Origin: Nageia nagi
Taxonomy: Eukaryota > Pinophyta
DNA: 64,000 bases
Reading direction: 5' to 3'
Assembly (NCBI GenBank): GCA_050084985.1
Contig: JBITNC010000001.1
Coordinates: 115,630,001 to 115,694,000, forward strand
The position numbers were made by a program, and so were the translations under genes. Position 1 is the first letter of the stretch. Each line of letters starts with the position of its first letter. Below are positions 12,209-25,853 of the stretch, one piece after another. The notes below the pieces were generated by a model that was given only the letters and a program-made list of their open reading frames with translations, was not told where the DNA came from and did no database searches.

Positions 12209-14209
12209 AATAATAACTACTAGTATATTGGATAAATTATATTCACAATTATCTTTAAATCAACTTCCTAGTAAATAATTTTACATTATATCTATTTTTT
12301 AAAAAAACATACTTCAAATGACCTATTTTGTGAAATTATTTATATATAAGAAAATTTCATTATAAATAAATAAATATTTATTAATAAAAATACTTATTGA
12401 ATATTTAAAGTACTTTAGGTAATGTATTGGAATAAAAGTATCAAACCTCATAATGTAGTCTTTTAACATATCCAAGTATCTTTTTCTTAATGACATAAAT
12501 TAATATGTCACTTTCTCCTTTAAATACATTCTAGGTTTTTAAAATAAATATTTATGAGGGTTTTCAAGTTTGTAATATAATTGCATGGTTGCTTAAATAA
12601 TGAATTTAAGAAGGATTCTTAGAAATAATTTATCATAAAATAACATAATTAGTTTTAAATAAGTAGATATATTATATGTCATCCTCTTTGCTTTAGAATA
12701 ATAAAAAAATAAAAATAATGAAATGGAATTGGATGAGTGAATATTTTTTTAGATAGTATTAAAATGAAAATATAATGAAAAACATTGATTTGATAATTAA
12801 GTTGTAATTTTAACTTAAAATTTTAATTTTACATGTAATTATTGAGAAATAAGGTTGAAAAGTTGGATAGAAGAGGGTAGTAGAGGGGTTCATTAAGGAC
12901 TAAGATAGTCAGTAATAAAATGGGTTAATAAGAGGACCAAACTATGGATTGAAGAAGATTTTATCAAAACTTTGAGCAAACAAAAGGTTTTTTTGGTTGT
13001 ATTACATACAAAAATAAATGGTTTTAAGGAGATAGTAAAATGTATTTGGTTAGCCAAAATTTGTACTTAATCATTATTTCAAGAGCAATTACTATTTAAT
13101 AGTAATATATACTTTTTTTAAGTGAGAGTGGTTAGAGTTAGCTTGTTGAGATTACTTTTGTATCATTATGCACTTATGGTTTAACTAAGATTTTAACTGA
13201 AAAAATAAGGGCATATAAAATAATATTTATAAAATAAAGTGTTATTAGATTCACAAAAATAAAGATGATGAAACTAAAATTTTTAATGATATTATGAAAG
13301 TCAAATAATCTTCCACAAATAAGAAAATCGAATATAGAAAATTTAAATATACAATATTGAATTGTTTACTTGCTACAAAGCTAAAAATGCAAGCCTTAAG
13401 ACTCTTTTTAATTATACTACAATCAAATCAAACTACAATATAATATACTAAAATGCAGAATCTTATCAAACTATAACATGATATAGTAAATTGTGATATA
13501 ATTTTAAGTAAAACATTCATAATTTAAAGGAATGTTGGACAAAGTCAATGGTTTGAGTTTGATTGCTTGGTTCCCTATTGAATTATGAAATTTAAATACA
13601 ATAATAAAGGTTTAAAATTTAATATACATCCATAAGTATTTATACAAAAAATAAATACAAACTTAGTCTTTTAAAATTTCTAGAATTGGTTTTTAATGGA
13701 AAATCTCGATAGAAACTAGTAAACTATGAAAATATACACCTTAGATGTAATGTGCATAAGGATTAAAATAAATGGATTTGATTTTCTATAAAAATTAAGA
13801 TCCAAAATAAAATAAAATAAAGGATTACCATCACTAAATTCATTATCCATTATTAGGAGTATTTTATGAAAACCAACCCTTAAAAAGAGTAAATGAATGA
13901 GTAATAAAAGTGTATGAATAAGATTAATGTTTCATTTACCAATATAATAAGTATGGAAACAATTATCTAAATCCTTGCAAATAATAAGCAAGTGTGGTTG
14001 TAAATGTCAAACCCACTCTTCCAACTGCAAATAATTAAAATTAATTTTTTTAATCTTAATAATGTTAATAAAGTGAAAATGGAATTTACTATTACAAAGA
14101 AGTAACATCAATTAAGTTAAGAAGGTAGAAGTTCCTATAGCATAAAAAATAAAAGTCTTCAGAGCCTATGTGTACCCAATTAACCTTTGTATGATTTATT
14201 TCTTTAGGG

Positions 14210-14255
<46 letters not shown>

Positions 14256-15097
14256 CGGGTCTTAAGATAATATTTTACATATATTCAAATGCTGGTGTTA
14301 GGGATCCTAAAAGGGTATAAGTCACTTAATTTGAGATTGATATCATTTGCTCATCTTCAAAGATAATAATGAAGTAAGGAATGAATCTTGAGTGTAACTA
14401 ATTCTAATCTTAATAGGTGGTGCTGAACAACATCGAGAAGTAGGTCAGAGATATGCATAATCCTATCAAGATTAAATCTTGATAGTCATCCCATGCATAT
14501 AATACTCAATTTATAGATTTATGAATATAATTGAATGCACCTTTGCATGCTAGCTTTGATGTTGGTGGTTTAACCTACAATATAAGATAATTATACATAA
14601 GAAGTATCTTATATGGATCATAATTGATATTTGAAATGTAACATAACATCATACTGATTATAAAATATTGAGGGTTATATGACATATAGTTTGGTGCAAA
14701 GAAGATGTTGATTTATATATCAATATATACATCAAGATACACATAAGAAAATTCTGAAGCTCAACAATAGAAAGCATTATAAAGAATTTGGTAATGTTTA
14801 CGCTAGGGTTGTGAATAAATAAAATGATATGTAGAGTAACAACATTTACTTAAGTACTAAAAATTATTCTCTAGATTTGATTATTGAAATTCTTTAGATC
14901 GATAGAAGTGAAAATTTTGATCTATAAAATGCAACGAGAAGGGAAAGAATTGTTTCATGGAATGCAAATATCGAGTAGTCTACCTATTGCCTATGGTTCT
15001 TCATGCTCTCATGCTATCTCATCCTCTCTCATGCTTTGCAATCATGTGATGAACTTTAAAAACGAAAAAAGATGATATATTATTTTGATTATGTTTG
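12209..15097. other. A+T-rich spacer without recognisable genes
   Basis: Nearly 3 kb of very A+T-rich sequence with frequent stops in all frames. The only clear structure is the dinucleotide microsatellite listed separately. From about 14880 CpG dinucleotides begin to appear more often. Confidence 0.5.
14210..14255. repeat. Compound (TA)n(TG)n microsatellite
   Basis: About 11 TA units pass directly into about 11 TG units, a perfect compound dinucleotide repeat. Confidence 0.95.
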
Positions 15098-15812
15098 TAA
15101 TAAACACTTGGCATTTACTACACAATCACTAGAGGAGAGAGAAAAAAGTGGTAAATGTCTAGCATTTAATACATCGTAAATTCCAAGTGATAGAGAAAAT
15201 TTAATAAATGCTTGGCGACTACTATGTAGTAAATATTAAGCATGTTAAAAATTTGAGTAATGCGCACATGTGGAACCGTTGGAAATTGAGGTGGTAGAGG
15301 ACAAGTGGTAAATGGTTGGTATTTACTACTCGGTAGTAAATGCTACTGCTTATAACCAAGATAATTAATTATGCATATGGGAAATATTTGAAATCTTGGA
15401 AGGTGAGGAAAAAAGTGGTAAATGCTAAGCGTTTACTATACAGTAAATATGAGGTGATAACGAAAATGTAATAAACATTTGGCGATTAATACTAAGCGAT
15501 AACTAATGCATACATGTTGGACTGTTGGCAATGGAGGTGAGCTCTCCCAAGTTGTAAATGTTAGGCAATGCTAGGCATTTAACTAGTGAAATCAAATGCA
15601 CATGTACACTATTTTCAAAATCTCAACAACAAAGAAGATGTGGTAAACACAAACCATTTAACATGTAAAGACACTTGGAGTTTACAATAGCAATAAAATG
15701 CGCTTGTGCATGATTTTGGAAGTCTCAATGACGAAAGTGTGTGGTAAACGCCAAGCATTTACAAGAATACTCTTGACGTTTACATCGGCTTGACATTTAC
15801 ATATTGGATGTA
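15098..15812. repeat. Dispersed palindromic TAAATGC..GCATTTA repeat array
   Basis: At least nine copies of a partly palindromic motif, consensus GGTAAATGCTWGGCATTTACTA, occur over about 700 bp. Copies lie near 15099, 15149, 15203, 15306, 15415, 15468, 15553, 15641, 15742 and 15780. Many are followed by a second half-site such as CAGTAAAT or GGTAGTAAATG. Spacing is irregular at about 50-100 bp. Several copies retain CpG (GGCG, AAGCG, AACGCC). The layout resembles transposon subterminal repeats, but no transposase is attached. Confidence 0.75.
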
Positions 15813-16622
15813 AAATGGTGAACCCCACCATTGAACTGCGAAGATGTTTTTTATGACGATGTCAATGGTAAGCGGGATCGATTTTGTGGTAATGTAGAAA
15901 ACTCCCATTTAAGAGGTACAAGGCAAGGAACTTCGTACAACCGTAGAATTCTCTAAAAAAATTGTTTTACATGTGTTGATCATTAGATGCTCCGTTCCGA
16001 ACAACATGTCTTGAAAAGATTAAGATATTTTTATAGTAAAAAAATAGTAAATTTGTATTTTAGTTAATCAAGCTTATGATGTAGAAGTCAACACTATTAT
16101 GAAATATCAACGGTAATTTAATAATACACATATCTCAAAATAAGAACTAAATGTGTGAATGCTCCATTTCTAATGCGATTATTCTGTTCACCTTTGATCG
16201 AATGTCTCCAACACATGTTCAGAAAGAACAGTTCGTCGATCCTTTCGCTACATGTAGGTATATATTTTCACTATGGAACAAGTTGTGGTGCTTTGGGAGG
16301 TGATATCTACTGTGAATTCTTCCGGTGTAGGCAATGCTTATTCTGAATTCTTTGTGTGGCGTGTTACCTAATATAAAGTGGTGGGAGCCAAAAGACATAT
16401 TCAAAGACTAACGTATCTATAAATATATACCTCTGCTGATGGCTTGACACCCAAAGTTATGTGGGTTCTCTGAATTTGCAAGATGATGTGGGTTCTTTAA
16501 ATTGCCATGATGGAAACCTTGTGAGATCTAGCCAAATAAGCCCCAAGCTTGTCACCACTGGCACGCGATGCAAGGGCTTTAGCATTCACAAACCCTTGTG
16601 GAGGCGAGCCGATCTTTTTCGG
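15813..16622. other. CpG-retaining unique-looking sequence next to the gap
   Basis: This stretch has many more CpG dinucleotides (roughly 20-25 by eye) than neighbouring DNA, and a less skewed composition. Short plus-strand frames (16155-16346, and one running into the N gap from 16461) show no recognisable domain. It may be unmethylated or recently arrived sequence, or the edge of a host gene or promoter truncated by the gap. Confidence 0.4.
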
Positions 16623-16722
16623 NNNNNNNNNNNNNNNNNNNNNNNNNNNNNNNNNNNNNNNNNNNNNNNNNNNNNNNNNNNNNNNNNNNNNNNNNNNNNN
16701 NNNNNNNNNNNNNNNNNNNNNN
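16623..16722. other. Assembly gap (100 N)
   Basis: Exactly 100 consecutive N, the usual placeholder for a gap of unknown size. Sequence on either side should not be assumed contiguous. Confidence 0.99.
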
Positions 16723-17090
16723 ATTTCAATGTGAGCTATGTATCTTTGAAACCTTTATAATAATGAAATATTTTATGGGCTCCTTCATACATCATATGTT
16801 TTGAAATGATGCAATTATATATCATTTAAATTCATAAAATGTTTGACCTTCTTTGTTATGTAAGCTATCCAATGAAATTATTTAATTTAGAAGTCCCACT
16901 AAAATATCCTAATAGACCATATGATATGAAATTATTTAAATTCTCATCTCACTACATTAGTTGTTGTTGTTCAATGCAAAATGCCCCTTTCTCTCTTTAA
17001 CTCATCAACTGATAAGCTTGAAATTCCAAAAATATTCGAAGTGTCTACTTAATCTCCCCATAAAATATGGAAGAATAATAGATAAGATAC

Positions 17091-17383
17091 ATGAAACTAT
17101 GTTAGCATAATGAATCTTCTATATTGTAATCCATGAAATTATGTCTGCATAATGCATATTTCACATTGCATTCCATGAAACTATATCTACATTATGCATT
17201 TTCATATTTCAATCAATGAAATTATATCTGCATAATGCATCTTCCACATTATATTTGATGATATTATGTCTATATAATGCATCTTTTACATTGAAGTTAA
17301 TAAAATTGTATCTTCATAATGAATCTTGCATATTGTAGTCCATGAAATTGTATATGCTTCATGCATCTTCCACATTTTACATA
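17091..17383 (+). repeat. Minisatellite of about 48 bp, seven degenerate copies
   Basis: Seven successive units follow CATGAAATTATGTCTGCATA then ATGCATCTTCCACATTGTA. Further single copies lie near 17775 and 23210, that is, at both ends of the CACTA element, so the unit is probably one of its subterminal repeats. Confidence 0.8.
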
Positions 17384-18329
17384 CATGTATATTAGGTTCT
17401 ATGTTCTATTTCAATATTTCAAAAAGTGCTTCTTTGGTGTGTGGATGTGTCTACTTAGTTCTTGTAAATTGAATATTTTCGTAGCAATACTATACAACAT
17501 ATTTGAATAATTTGAGTAATAATTACAATTATAGAGGATATTTGAATCATTTGAACATAATTATATAAATTTTGGTCATAATTATGGTATTATTTGATAT
17601 AATTATGTTAAGTATTAGAAGCATGCATTTTCTAACTTACAATTTTTATATTAGTTTTAATACTTGTTTTAGTATTACAAGCATATTTTTCTATGTTTGA
17701 CTAAGTATTACAAGCATGCTTTCACCAACTTACCACTTTTGGACTAGTTGTATTACAAGTATAATGCATATTCCATATTGGAGTATATGAAACCATGTTT
17801 GCATCATGCATCTTCCATATTTTTCATACATATCTATCAAGGTTTATGTTCCATTTCAATTTTTTTAAAAGTGCTTATTGGATGTGTGGATATGTCTACT
17901 TGGTGTTTGTAAATTGAATGTTATGGTATCAATACATAAGAGCATATTTGAATCATTTAAATATATTATATTACATGATATGAAATTATTTAAATGATAT
18001 GAAACATGTTGTGTACTCCTTCATGTCCTAATTCCTATTAAATGATATAATTGATGCTTTCACTTGCTAACAATTATCTTCCAATTATGTCATGACATAG
18101 TTTTCTAACTATCAAAAACCATTCCAAAAGTGATAAGTTGGCCTCAGCCCTCATATGTTTTTCTCATACACTCCTATATGGGGATAGTACACTTCTTTAA
18201 TGTTGTCTTTATAATAACCCCATAGAGACATTTTTTATGTAGGGAAAAAGTTATTGGTCTTAGCATGATCAAAGTTAAATTTTACCTTATCTATGATGTG
18301 GCCAATGTTAAGGATATTTTTTGTCAAAC

Positions 18330-21300
18330 ATTATGGAAAATGCTTTCGTACAAACAACTAGAAATAATGATGATTATATATTTTTGGGGTTGAATATTTC
18401 ATTGAATTTGTAAAAAAATAATTAAACAAACTCTGAAAGAATTATATTTCCATGTTGTAAGTGCCAAAATGTAGAAACTCTTAGTTTTGAGAAGGTTCAT
18501 GAGCACTTGTTTTTTAATTGAAATGACAATACATATGTCCATGGATAACAACCATCTACATTTGACCAATATCCATTGGATGTATGTGCCACCATTAATG
18601 GTGGTTCTAATATAGAAGGTGTATAAGATGACATTATCAAAATGGAAAATATCAATTGATTTGAGAATGGAAAATAACTACAATATAATTATATCAATTT
18701 CAAAGATGCTCATAATGAATTTTGTTTCTTGGTTGAATATGCCAACAAAAAACCATTATACCCAAGTTATGCAAAGTGCAAAATACTAGCGAATATAGTT
18801 AAATTATATCATCTCAAAGTTAAACATGGTTGATTAGACAAAAGATTTAGGGATTTAGTAAAATTACTTATAGATATACTTCTAATCAATAATGCAATTC
18901 CTAAGTTCTCACATACAAAAAATAAAATGGTGAATCCATTGATGTTAGATTATGCAATGATACATGCATGCATCAATAATAATATTATATATTGGAAGGA
19001 GCTTAAAAATTTTGAAGCTTATCCAAAATATGATGCATCTCATTCGAAAGTTGATGAATGCATGGGAAAAATTAAAGAAAAAATGATAATAGTTCCTACA
19101 AAGGTGTTGAGCTATTTTTCCATTATACAAAGGTTATGTAAAATACTTAGCTAAGCAATTTTATTATACAATTAGGCTTGTGTTTTTTTCTTTTAATATT
19201 GTTAGACATGAATAAAGTGAGTTGCTTTCTTCTTGTAACTCTATAATGGTTGCAAAGAATATGAGTTAACATTCATAGCATAAGAGCCTATATGGAAATA
19301 TGCAACTTCCTGTTAACTTTCCAATGTGGGAAAAGATAGATTCTATGTGGTTGGATTTTATTAATGATCCATCAAATGTATAATTGGAAATGGAAACTAA
19401 TGGGTTAAACACTTTTATTATCTTTAGTGTTGCTTATAGTTATTTTCATGTTGTGTTGGTTATTGAAAACCTTCCACAATGCATGTCAATGAATAGGAAT
19501 TATTCAATACTTTGCTTATTATACCTATCTCTAAGCAACTAGGAAATGATATTGATATTTTTTATAACCTTTGGTTGATGACTTGCACAAACTAACAACT
19601 GAAGGAGTAAAAATGCATGATGCATTTTATAAAACTACATTCAATATAAGGGAAATAATTATGTGATCCATTTACAATTTTCTTACTTATGAAAACCTTT
19701 TAGGATGGATGATAAAGGGATTTTTAGCATGTCTAGAATGTAGGGATAACACCTATTTAGAATGACTTAAATTCAATAATAAAAATATTTGCATGATCCA
19801 TATGAGATACCTTCATAAAGATCATTCATTTCATAGTCAAAAGGAATCTTACTTGATGGCTAAGAATAGTGAGGTAAAACACCAAAATATTTAGTTTAGA
19901 ATCAAGTACAAGAAAAAATATGAAATATCCCACAAAATTAGGAAGGAATCAAGTTAAAAAAAAACATTAAGAAGGATGATGATAGCACCAATGGATAGAA
20001 GAAGTAATCTATATTCTTTAATCTACTGTATTGAGAGGTATGACATGTAATTGCATTTTTGTATTGGTTGTTATGTCTCTCAATGTAAAATAAATTAAGT
20101 TTGAAATTTCTATCTAGGAACAATATTTTTAGTTCATCACAACTTGAATGTAATGCATGTGAAGAAAATTATTTATGAAAGCCTATTTGGGATATAGTTA
20201 GGTATTGATATAAAGTCAAAGAATAGTAGAAAATCCCAAGAGGATTTAAAAATTATAAATATTAGAAGTACATTATGGCCACAAATAATTAATAATAAGA
20301 TATATCTTCTAGAATCTACATGCAATCTATCAAAGGTTGAGAAATAAATATTCTATGAAATATTTTCTGATATGAAAGTACCTTGCGAATATTGATCAAA
20401 TACTAGCAAAAAGTATCTATAAAAGATATCATGATCCTTGATCCCAAATCATATGATTATCATGTTTTCATGCAAAACCTTATTCTAGTAGTGTTACAAT
20501 ATGTTCTTGATAAGAAAGTATGAAAAACCAATTGTAAGTTACACATGTTCTATAGGGATATATGCAGTTAAGTGGTGGATCTTGAAAACTTAAAGAGATT
20601 AGAGGAAGAGGTCATGGAAACATTATGTTTTCTTAAAATATACTTCCTCCTTGATTTTTTTATATCATGGTGCACTTAACAGTTCACTTGGTGGAGGATT
20701 TATATCTATGTGGACCTATACCATATCAATGGATGTACCCTTTCAAGAGGTTTGTATGCATTCATTAGTTTTATACACCATTATTTTTCTAATTATTTTT
20801 TTTTAGTATCTTATTGTAGTAATATTATTTATTTCCTTTCTCATATTTATCAAGATTTATAAGAGTTATGTAGAGAACCAATCTAGGCCTGAATGTTGTA
20901 TTATTGAGTAATATGTTCTTGAGGAGATTTATTTCATTTTATATGCAATAAATGAGAGGTATATAATAAATTGATGAAGAGGAATAAATTATAGTTGATG
21001 TGAGGCCAACACCCAATGGAGAAGTATTTAATTTGTATAAAATTTCTCTCAAGCAATCCCATCAATAGGCTCTCATGAACATGGAAAAAGTTCAACCTTG
21101 CATAGAGTAAGTACATGTTTATTTATTTCTATTATATATATGGCTGAATATTATTGAGATCCAAACATGCTTAATAAAATTTATGTCAAATCAGGAAGAA
21201 CAAGTTGAGTATCAAATAATATGCCCTCATGTAGCAAGAGATGAAATAGCATTACAAAAACATCATATTCAAATATTCATTCCTTAGCTACAATATTAGG

Positions 21301-21960
21301 TTATTGTGCTCTCTTTAATACAATATTCAATTTTTTTTTTTTTTTTGTCATGTAATGTTCTACAATCATATTCAAACTATTATTCTTTGTTTCGATTTCA
21401 TAGAGATGAGAAGAAACATAATGATGATAACTCAAATTAAATAAAATTGTTGGCATGTGGTTTGATTTAAGCTAGGACCAAATTTCTAGTCTATATGATC
21501 AATAATTATATATATAATATGAAAGAAATATATGGACAAATAACAACTCAAAATAGTAGTTTGTGTATCGATGTAATTATCAAGTGTAGATCATGTGTAA
21601 ACAATACAAACATGGTATGTAAAACAATCACATATTATAGTATTATTCAAAAAATAATTTTGTTGAATTACATAAGATTTTAATACCCCTTGTTCAAATG
21701 TGACTATATGAATGTTCTTGATAAGAAGAGTTGATATAAAGATCATGAAATGGGCTACACAATTGTCAACATGAGCATATTATAATGTGGGGATAAACTA
21801 GAATATGATCTATATATTCTATAATTATAAGCTAAACAAGTTTTTTTTTAATCTATGTGATTCAATTAATACCAGTTTGTAAGTTGCTATCATAGCACCT
21901 CCAAGAGGGATTGAATACACTAAAGAATACAAGGTAGATACCTTTTTGAGCAATAGATTT
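18330..21960 (+). pseudogene. CACTA TNP2-type transposase, decayed
   Basis: Domains occur in family order. A Transpos_assoc-like zinc block (PCCKCQNVETLSFEKVHEHL, about 18448-18515) comes first. LYPSYAKCKILANIVKLYHL (about 18755-18815) and a 75-codon open stretch (18927-19154) with DYAMIHACINNNIIYWKE and a degraded C-P-K-C region match the start of Transposase_21. PLVDDLHKLTTEGVKMHDAF lies near 19570. A DUF4218-like segment spans about 20530-20760 and a DUF4216-like one about 21500-21720 (TITYYSIIQKIILLNYIRF then FKCDYMNVL). The protein would bind subterminal repeats and excise the element. Stops are frequent and parts are deleted. Conserved order over 3.6 kb makes the family call strong. Confidence 0.8.
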
Positions 21961-22079
21961 TGTTGAACCAGGTGATAAGATAAACAATGATGAGAAAATT
22001 AAATATGAACATAAGGATATTGATTGTACATTTTTGTAATTATTCTCAAATAATCAAAAATATTTTTTCTATGTTTAAG

Positions 22080-22870
22080 TAAGTATTATATGTATTTTTT
22101 TGTCAACTTACCAGTTTTGGAGTGGTTTTTGACACAAAAAAAATTTAAGTTGAATAGTTGCTTTCCTTCTACATGCAAGTGGTTGGATCATATGGTGTAA
22201 TTAAATTAATTTATATCACATATCATCATTTAGATATAAGCACAATAAGATTCAAATATACTCTACAACTATTCTCAAATGACTTAAATATCCTTTACAA
22301 ATTTAATTATGCTCAAATGTGTTGAATATGTTTCATTTCATGTAGTGTATTCAAATTATTTCATACAATATGATATAATTACATTAATTCAAAATATATG
22401 TGGGATCCCACAATATGTTCTACTATTTTCATCTTATTATTTTGTATATACATCATGACATCCACTTGGTAACCACATGTTTTTCTATGTTTGGCTAGGT
22501 ATTACAAGTATATTGTTACCAATTTACCACTTTTGGAATAGTTTTAACAGAGATAATTTTTGGGTTGAACAATTGCTTAATACCTTTGGACTGGTTTTTA
22601 ACACTTAGAAAATTTCTTGGTTGAATAGTTATTTACCACTTTTGTACTGGTTTTTGACACTTAGAAATTTTATGGGTTAAATAGTTACCACTTTTAGATT
22701 CCTTTTGACACTTGGAAATTTTTTAGGTTGAAGAGTTACCACTTCTGGACTATTTTTTGATACTCATAATATTTCTACCTTGAATGATTACTTACTACTA
22801 TTGGACTAGTTTTTGATACAAAAAGCTTTCTAGGTTGAACATTTTGTTTCCTTCTTCAAGCTAGTTTTTG
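22080..22870 (+). repeat. CACTA subterminal repeat cluster
   Basis: Six to eight degenerate copies of a unit of about 55-65 bp: TTACCACTTTTGGACTGGTT, then TTTGACACTTAGAAATTTT, then TGGGTTGAATAG. The cluster is on the 3' side of the transposase. A single copy at 17712-17750 and inverse copies near 18120 and 23150 tie it to the same element. Confidence 0.75.
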
Positions 22871-23739
22871 GATTATAAGATGTATTTAAATCATTTTGTA
22901 ACACATTATATGATGCATTTAAGTCATTTCATATCATATGTGATAATTTAAATATAATCACAATAAGATTCAAATATGCTCAAATGATTTAAATATTCTC
23001 TCTACTTTCAATTATGCTCAAATATTTCAATTATGTTCTACAATATTACAACATGTCATATTTTAAGAAAGGAAATAATTATATTTTGTAGGCCAGGTAA
23101 TGAAGGTGTCCACCACCTATCTTAACATTTTCATCTCCTTGTCACTAGCCCAAAAGTATCAAAAAACTAATTCAAAAGTGCTAAGTTGCCATCCTTGGTG
23201 TACCCATGAAACTGTGTCTGTAGCATGCATCTTCCAACTTTGCTATTATATGGTATAGTTACATTGTTTCAATTCATATCATATCTATCAATATTTATGA
23301 ATGTAATCATAATTAAGGTATATTTATTGTACTTTGATTGTAACTATTAAAACTAATTGTATTTGTTGTCTTTATTGAAACTTTTATACTTTGATAATGA
23401 TGTATAATTACTTGATAATGATATAGTATGTACATAATTTTATTATTGATATTAATAATTCAATTTATTTTCAAATGATACATCTATTAGGAATTTGTAG
23501 GTGAATAATGACTAATCAAATCCCCTAGGATATCCTTCATAAGCCCATGGCCAACACTATAATTGGGCTCACTATGATCTAGATTGAGTGCCTCAAGTAA
23601 CTAACGACAACTTTGCCTAGAAGCATGTTTAAATGTAATTATTAAGAGGTAGTTTAAAAATACTTCTTTAATACATATAGTATTAGTTTATGATATCCTA
23701 TGGTGATGATCTAAAGCTACTACCATAGTGGACCAAATT

Positions 23740-25280
23740 TTGGTGACACTCGAGGACAAAGGGTGATAAAATAACCACCAGTAAAGGGATTAGATGGCCT
23801 TTTATAAATTATACCAAATATCCTTTTTGGTTTAGTTTTATTTCATTTGATGAAGCAATTAATAACACAAAATGGGTGGAAGCCATGAATTATGAAATAT
23901 AACCTATTGAAAAAGTTCAAAATTTGTAGTTAATGGATCTTCGACTAGACAAGAAAATAATTGGACTAAAATAAATATACAAAACCAAGTTTAATATTTA
24001 AGGTGATGTTAAAATATAGATAAATATTATTTATAAAATATTATAAACTCAAATCAAATATTGATTCTTGTGATGCATATGCACTCTTAGCAAGGTATAA
24101 TATTATTTGAATGCCTTCATTATTGGCAACCTAAAAAGGATACAAATTAAACCAAATTGGTATCAAGTTTGGCTTTCTTAATGGAGTACTATAAAATAAA
24201 TTTACATTTACCAACCACCTAGTTATGAATTGAAAGGATAAGAAGGTACAATGTATAAGTTGAAAAGGCCTTGTACAAATTAAAACAAACACCTATCTAG
24301 CCTAGTACAATCATAATGGTTTATATTTTCTAGAGAATGATATCCTAAAGTATTCTTGGAAGCATACCTTGTACGTTAAAACTAATATATAAGGATGAAT
24401 GATTATAATTTTCTCATATGTACATGATTTAATTCAAAATAGAAATTACAAAGTGCTATTTTCTGAATTTAGAGATGCAATGAAAATTGAATTTGAAATA
24501 ATATATTTAGATATAATTAAATATATTCATCAAATTGAAGTTATCCAATCAGGATATGGTATCTTTTTTTGTAAAGAAAATATGTAAGGGATATCTTAAA
24601 GAGGTTTACCATGGAGAAAAATAAACCAACTAGTACATCAATTGCAAGAAATCTCAAATTCAAAAAGAAGGATTGTAACAAAAAACTAACTAGTACATCA
24701 AATCAAACATTACAAATGTAATGAGTTAGATTATTAGAGACTAAATTGTTAGGTAGGAAAGAGGATTCTACATTATGTTAATAGAACCAAAGACTATGGG
24801 ATCTATTATATAATGTAGCTTAAACTAGTTGGATACATGAATAGTTATTAGAATGATAATATTGATGATTGGGAAATATCTTTTGCAAACATTTTTCATA
24901 TTTGATTGATAACAATGTCATTATCATGAAAGAAACAACCTATTGTTGCACTCTCTACTTTTGAATAGAGTATATGGCTACCACATATGTTGCATGTTAA
25001 GAAAATATTTTTTAGAAGAATTTTAGGCAAGTTAAATTATGAATAATAAAAGAAAAATAAAATGTTTTGTGATAACAAATCAGCCATATAATTTTCAAAG
25101 GATTTATTATTTCATGAAAAAGGAAAACACATTGATCTCAAATATTATTTCATTAAAGAGTCACTGAAAAGTGATGAAATTGACTCTTGTTTTATAGGTA
25201 TCAAAATATGGTTATAGATATTTTTACAAAACCATTGAAAACCAAAGAAAATGTGAAGTATTGATATTTTTAAAAAGTTT
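23740..25280 (+). pseudogene. Ty1/copia pol remnant: reverse transcriptase and RNase H
   Basis: The plus strand reads as the C-terminal half of a copia polyprotein. Near 23870 a W-x-x-A-M-type block opens reverse transcriptase. FGFLNGVL lies near 24170. The catalytic Y-V-D-D reads Y-V-H-D in FSYVHDLIQNRN (about 24410-24445), so one catalytic Asp is lost. RNase H follows: KKQPIVALSTFE (about 24925), FCDNKSAI (about 25065) and KGKHIDLKYYFIKE (about 25122). LKKNVRD just before the purine tract is the usual polyprotein end. Integrase, protease and gag should lie upstream but are not recognisable. Many stops. Confidence 0.75.
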
Positions 25281-25294
25281 AGCTTAAAGAAGAA

Positions 25295-25852
25295 TGTTAG
25301 AGATTAATCCAAGTTTCACCTACTTTATTTGTTACCTTCATGACAATATTGTTGAACCTACATTTTTTTGTTTGTGTTATTTTGTAATGAGTTGTGAACC
25401 TGTTGGATAAGGTGCTTCTTGAAACTTCTTTATTTTTGTATGTATGAATCCTCCTCATGAATTTAATACAAGTTTGAAGAAATAAAAATAATTTTTCTTT
25501 TATGAATGCAATATCCAATGGAGTGTTCTCTTTTCTTATCATATTTATTTAATAATTCTTTGTTCTAGAATATTTTGGTGCATCTTTATGTTTGTTATTT
25601 TTTGATATCATGTAGGGTGAAACTCTTCATCAATCCATAAATATCATATTTCTCATAAAACTTATGATCATCTCTCATATATTTATAAAATACTTATATA
25701 AACTCCCTAATCATTAAGTACTAAGTCAATATATTTTTTCTCTATCCAATTTAACTACAGATTAAATGATATAGATTATCATCCAAATTTAATATATCAT
25801 ATTGAATAAGTGTGTTTTATAGAGTTTATTATTAGGTTTTGAATAGGAATCC
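25295..25852 (+). repeat. Ty1/copia LTR
   Basis: Starts TGTTAGAGATTAATCC immediately after a purine tract (AAAGAAGAA, 25286-25294) that follows the end of copia pol, as a 3' LTR should. The right boundary is set by a primer-binding site at 25854. Length is about 558 bp. No second copy was found in the window. Confidence 0.6.
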
Positions 25853-25853
25853 T

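Larger units (their letters stand above)
17080..23190 (+). mobile_element. CACTA (En/Spm-type) DNA transposon, decayed
   Basis: A TNP2-type transposase remnant (18330-21960) is flanked on both sides by related subterminal sequences in opposite orientation. The motif TTACCACTTTTGGACTGGTT appears near 17725 and repeatedly at 22090-22820; its inverse (CCAAAAGTGATAAGTTGG-like) appears near 18120 and 23150. Another pair, ATTTGAATCATTTGAACATAAT near 17550 and its inverse near 22280-23020, also faces inward. Subterminal repeats around the transposase are a family hallmark. I could not place the CACTA terminal inverted repeats or the 3-bp target duplication, so the ends are approximate. Confidence 0.65.

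Noticed and set aside
16461-16760. ORFs spanning the N run
   Set aside because: Continuity across a 100-N gap is artificial; only the left part is real sequence.
17091-17383. 48-bp repeats as a CRISPR array
   Set aside because: Units are degenerate with no unique spacers, in a plant transposon setting.
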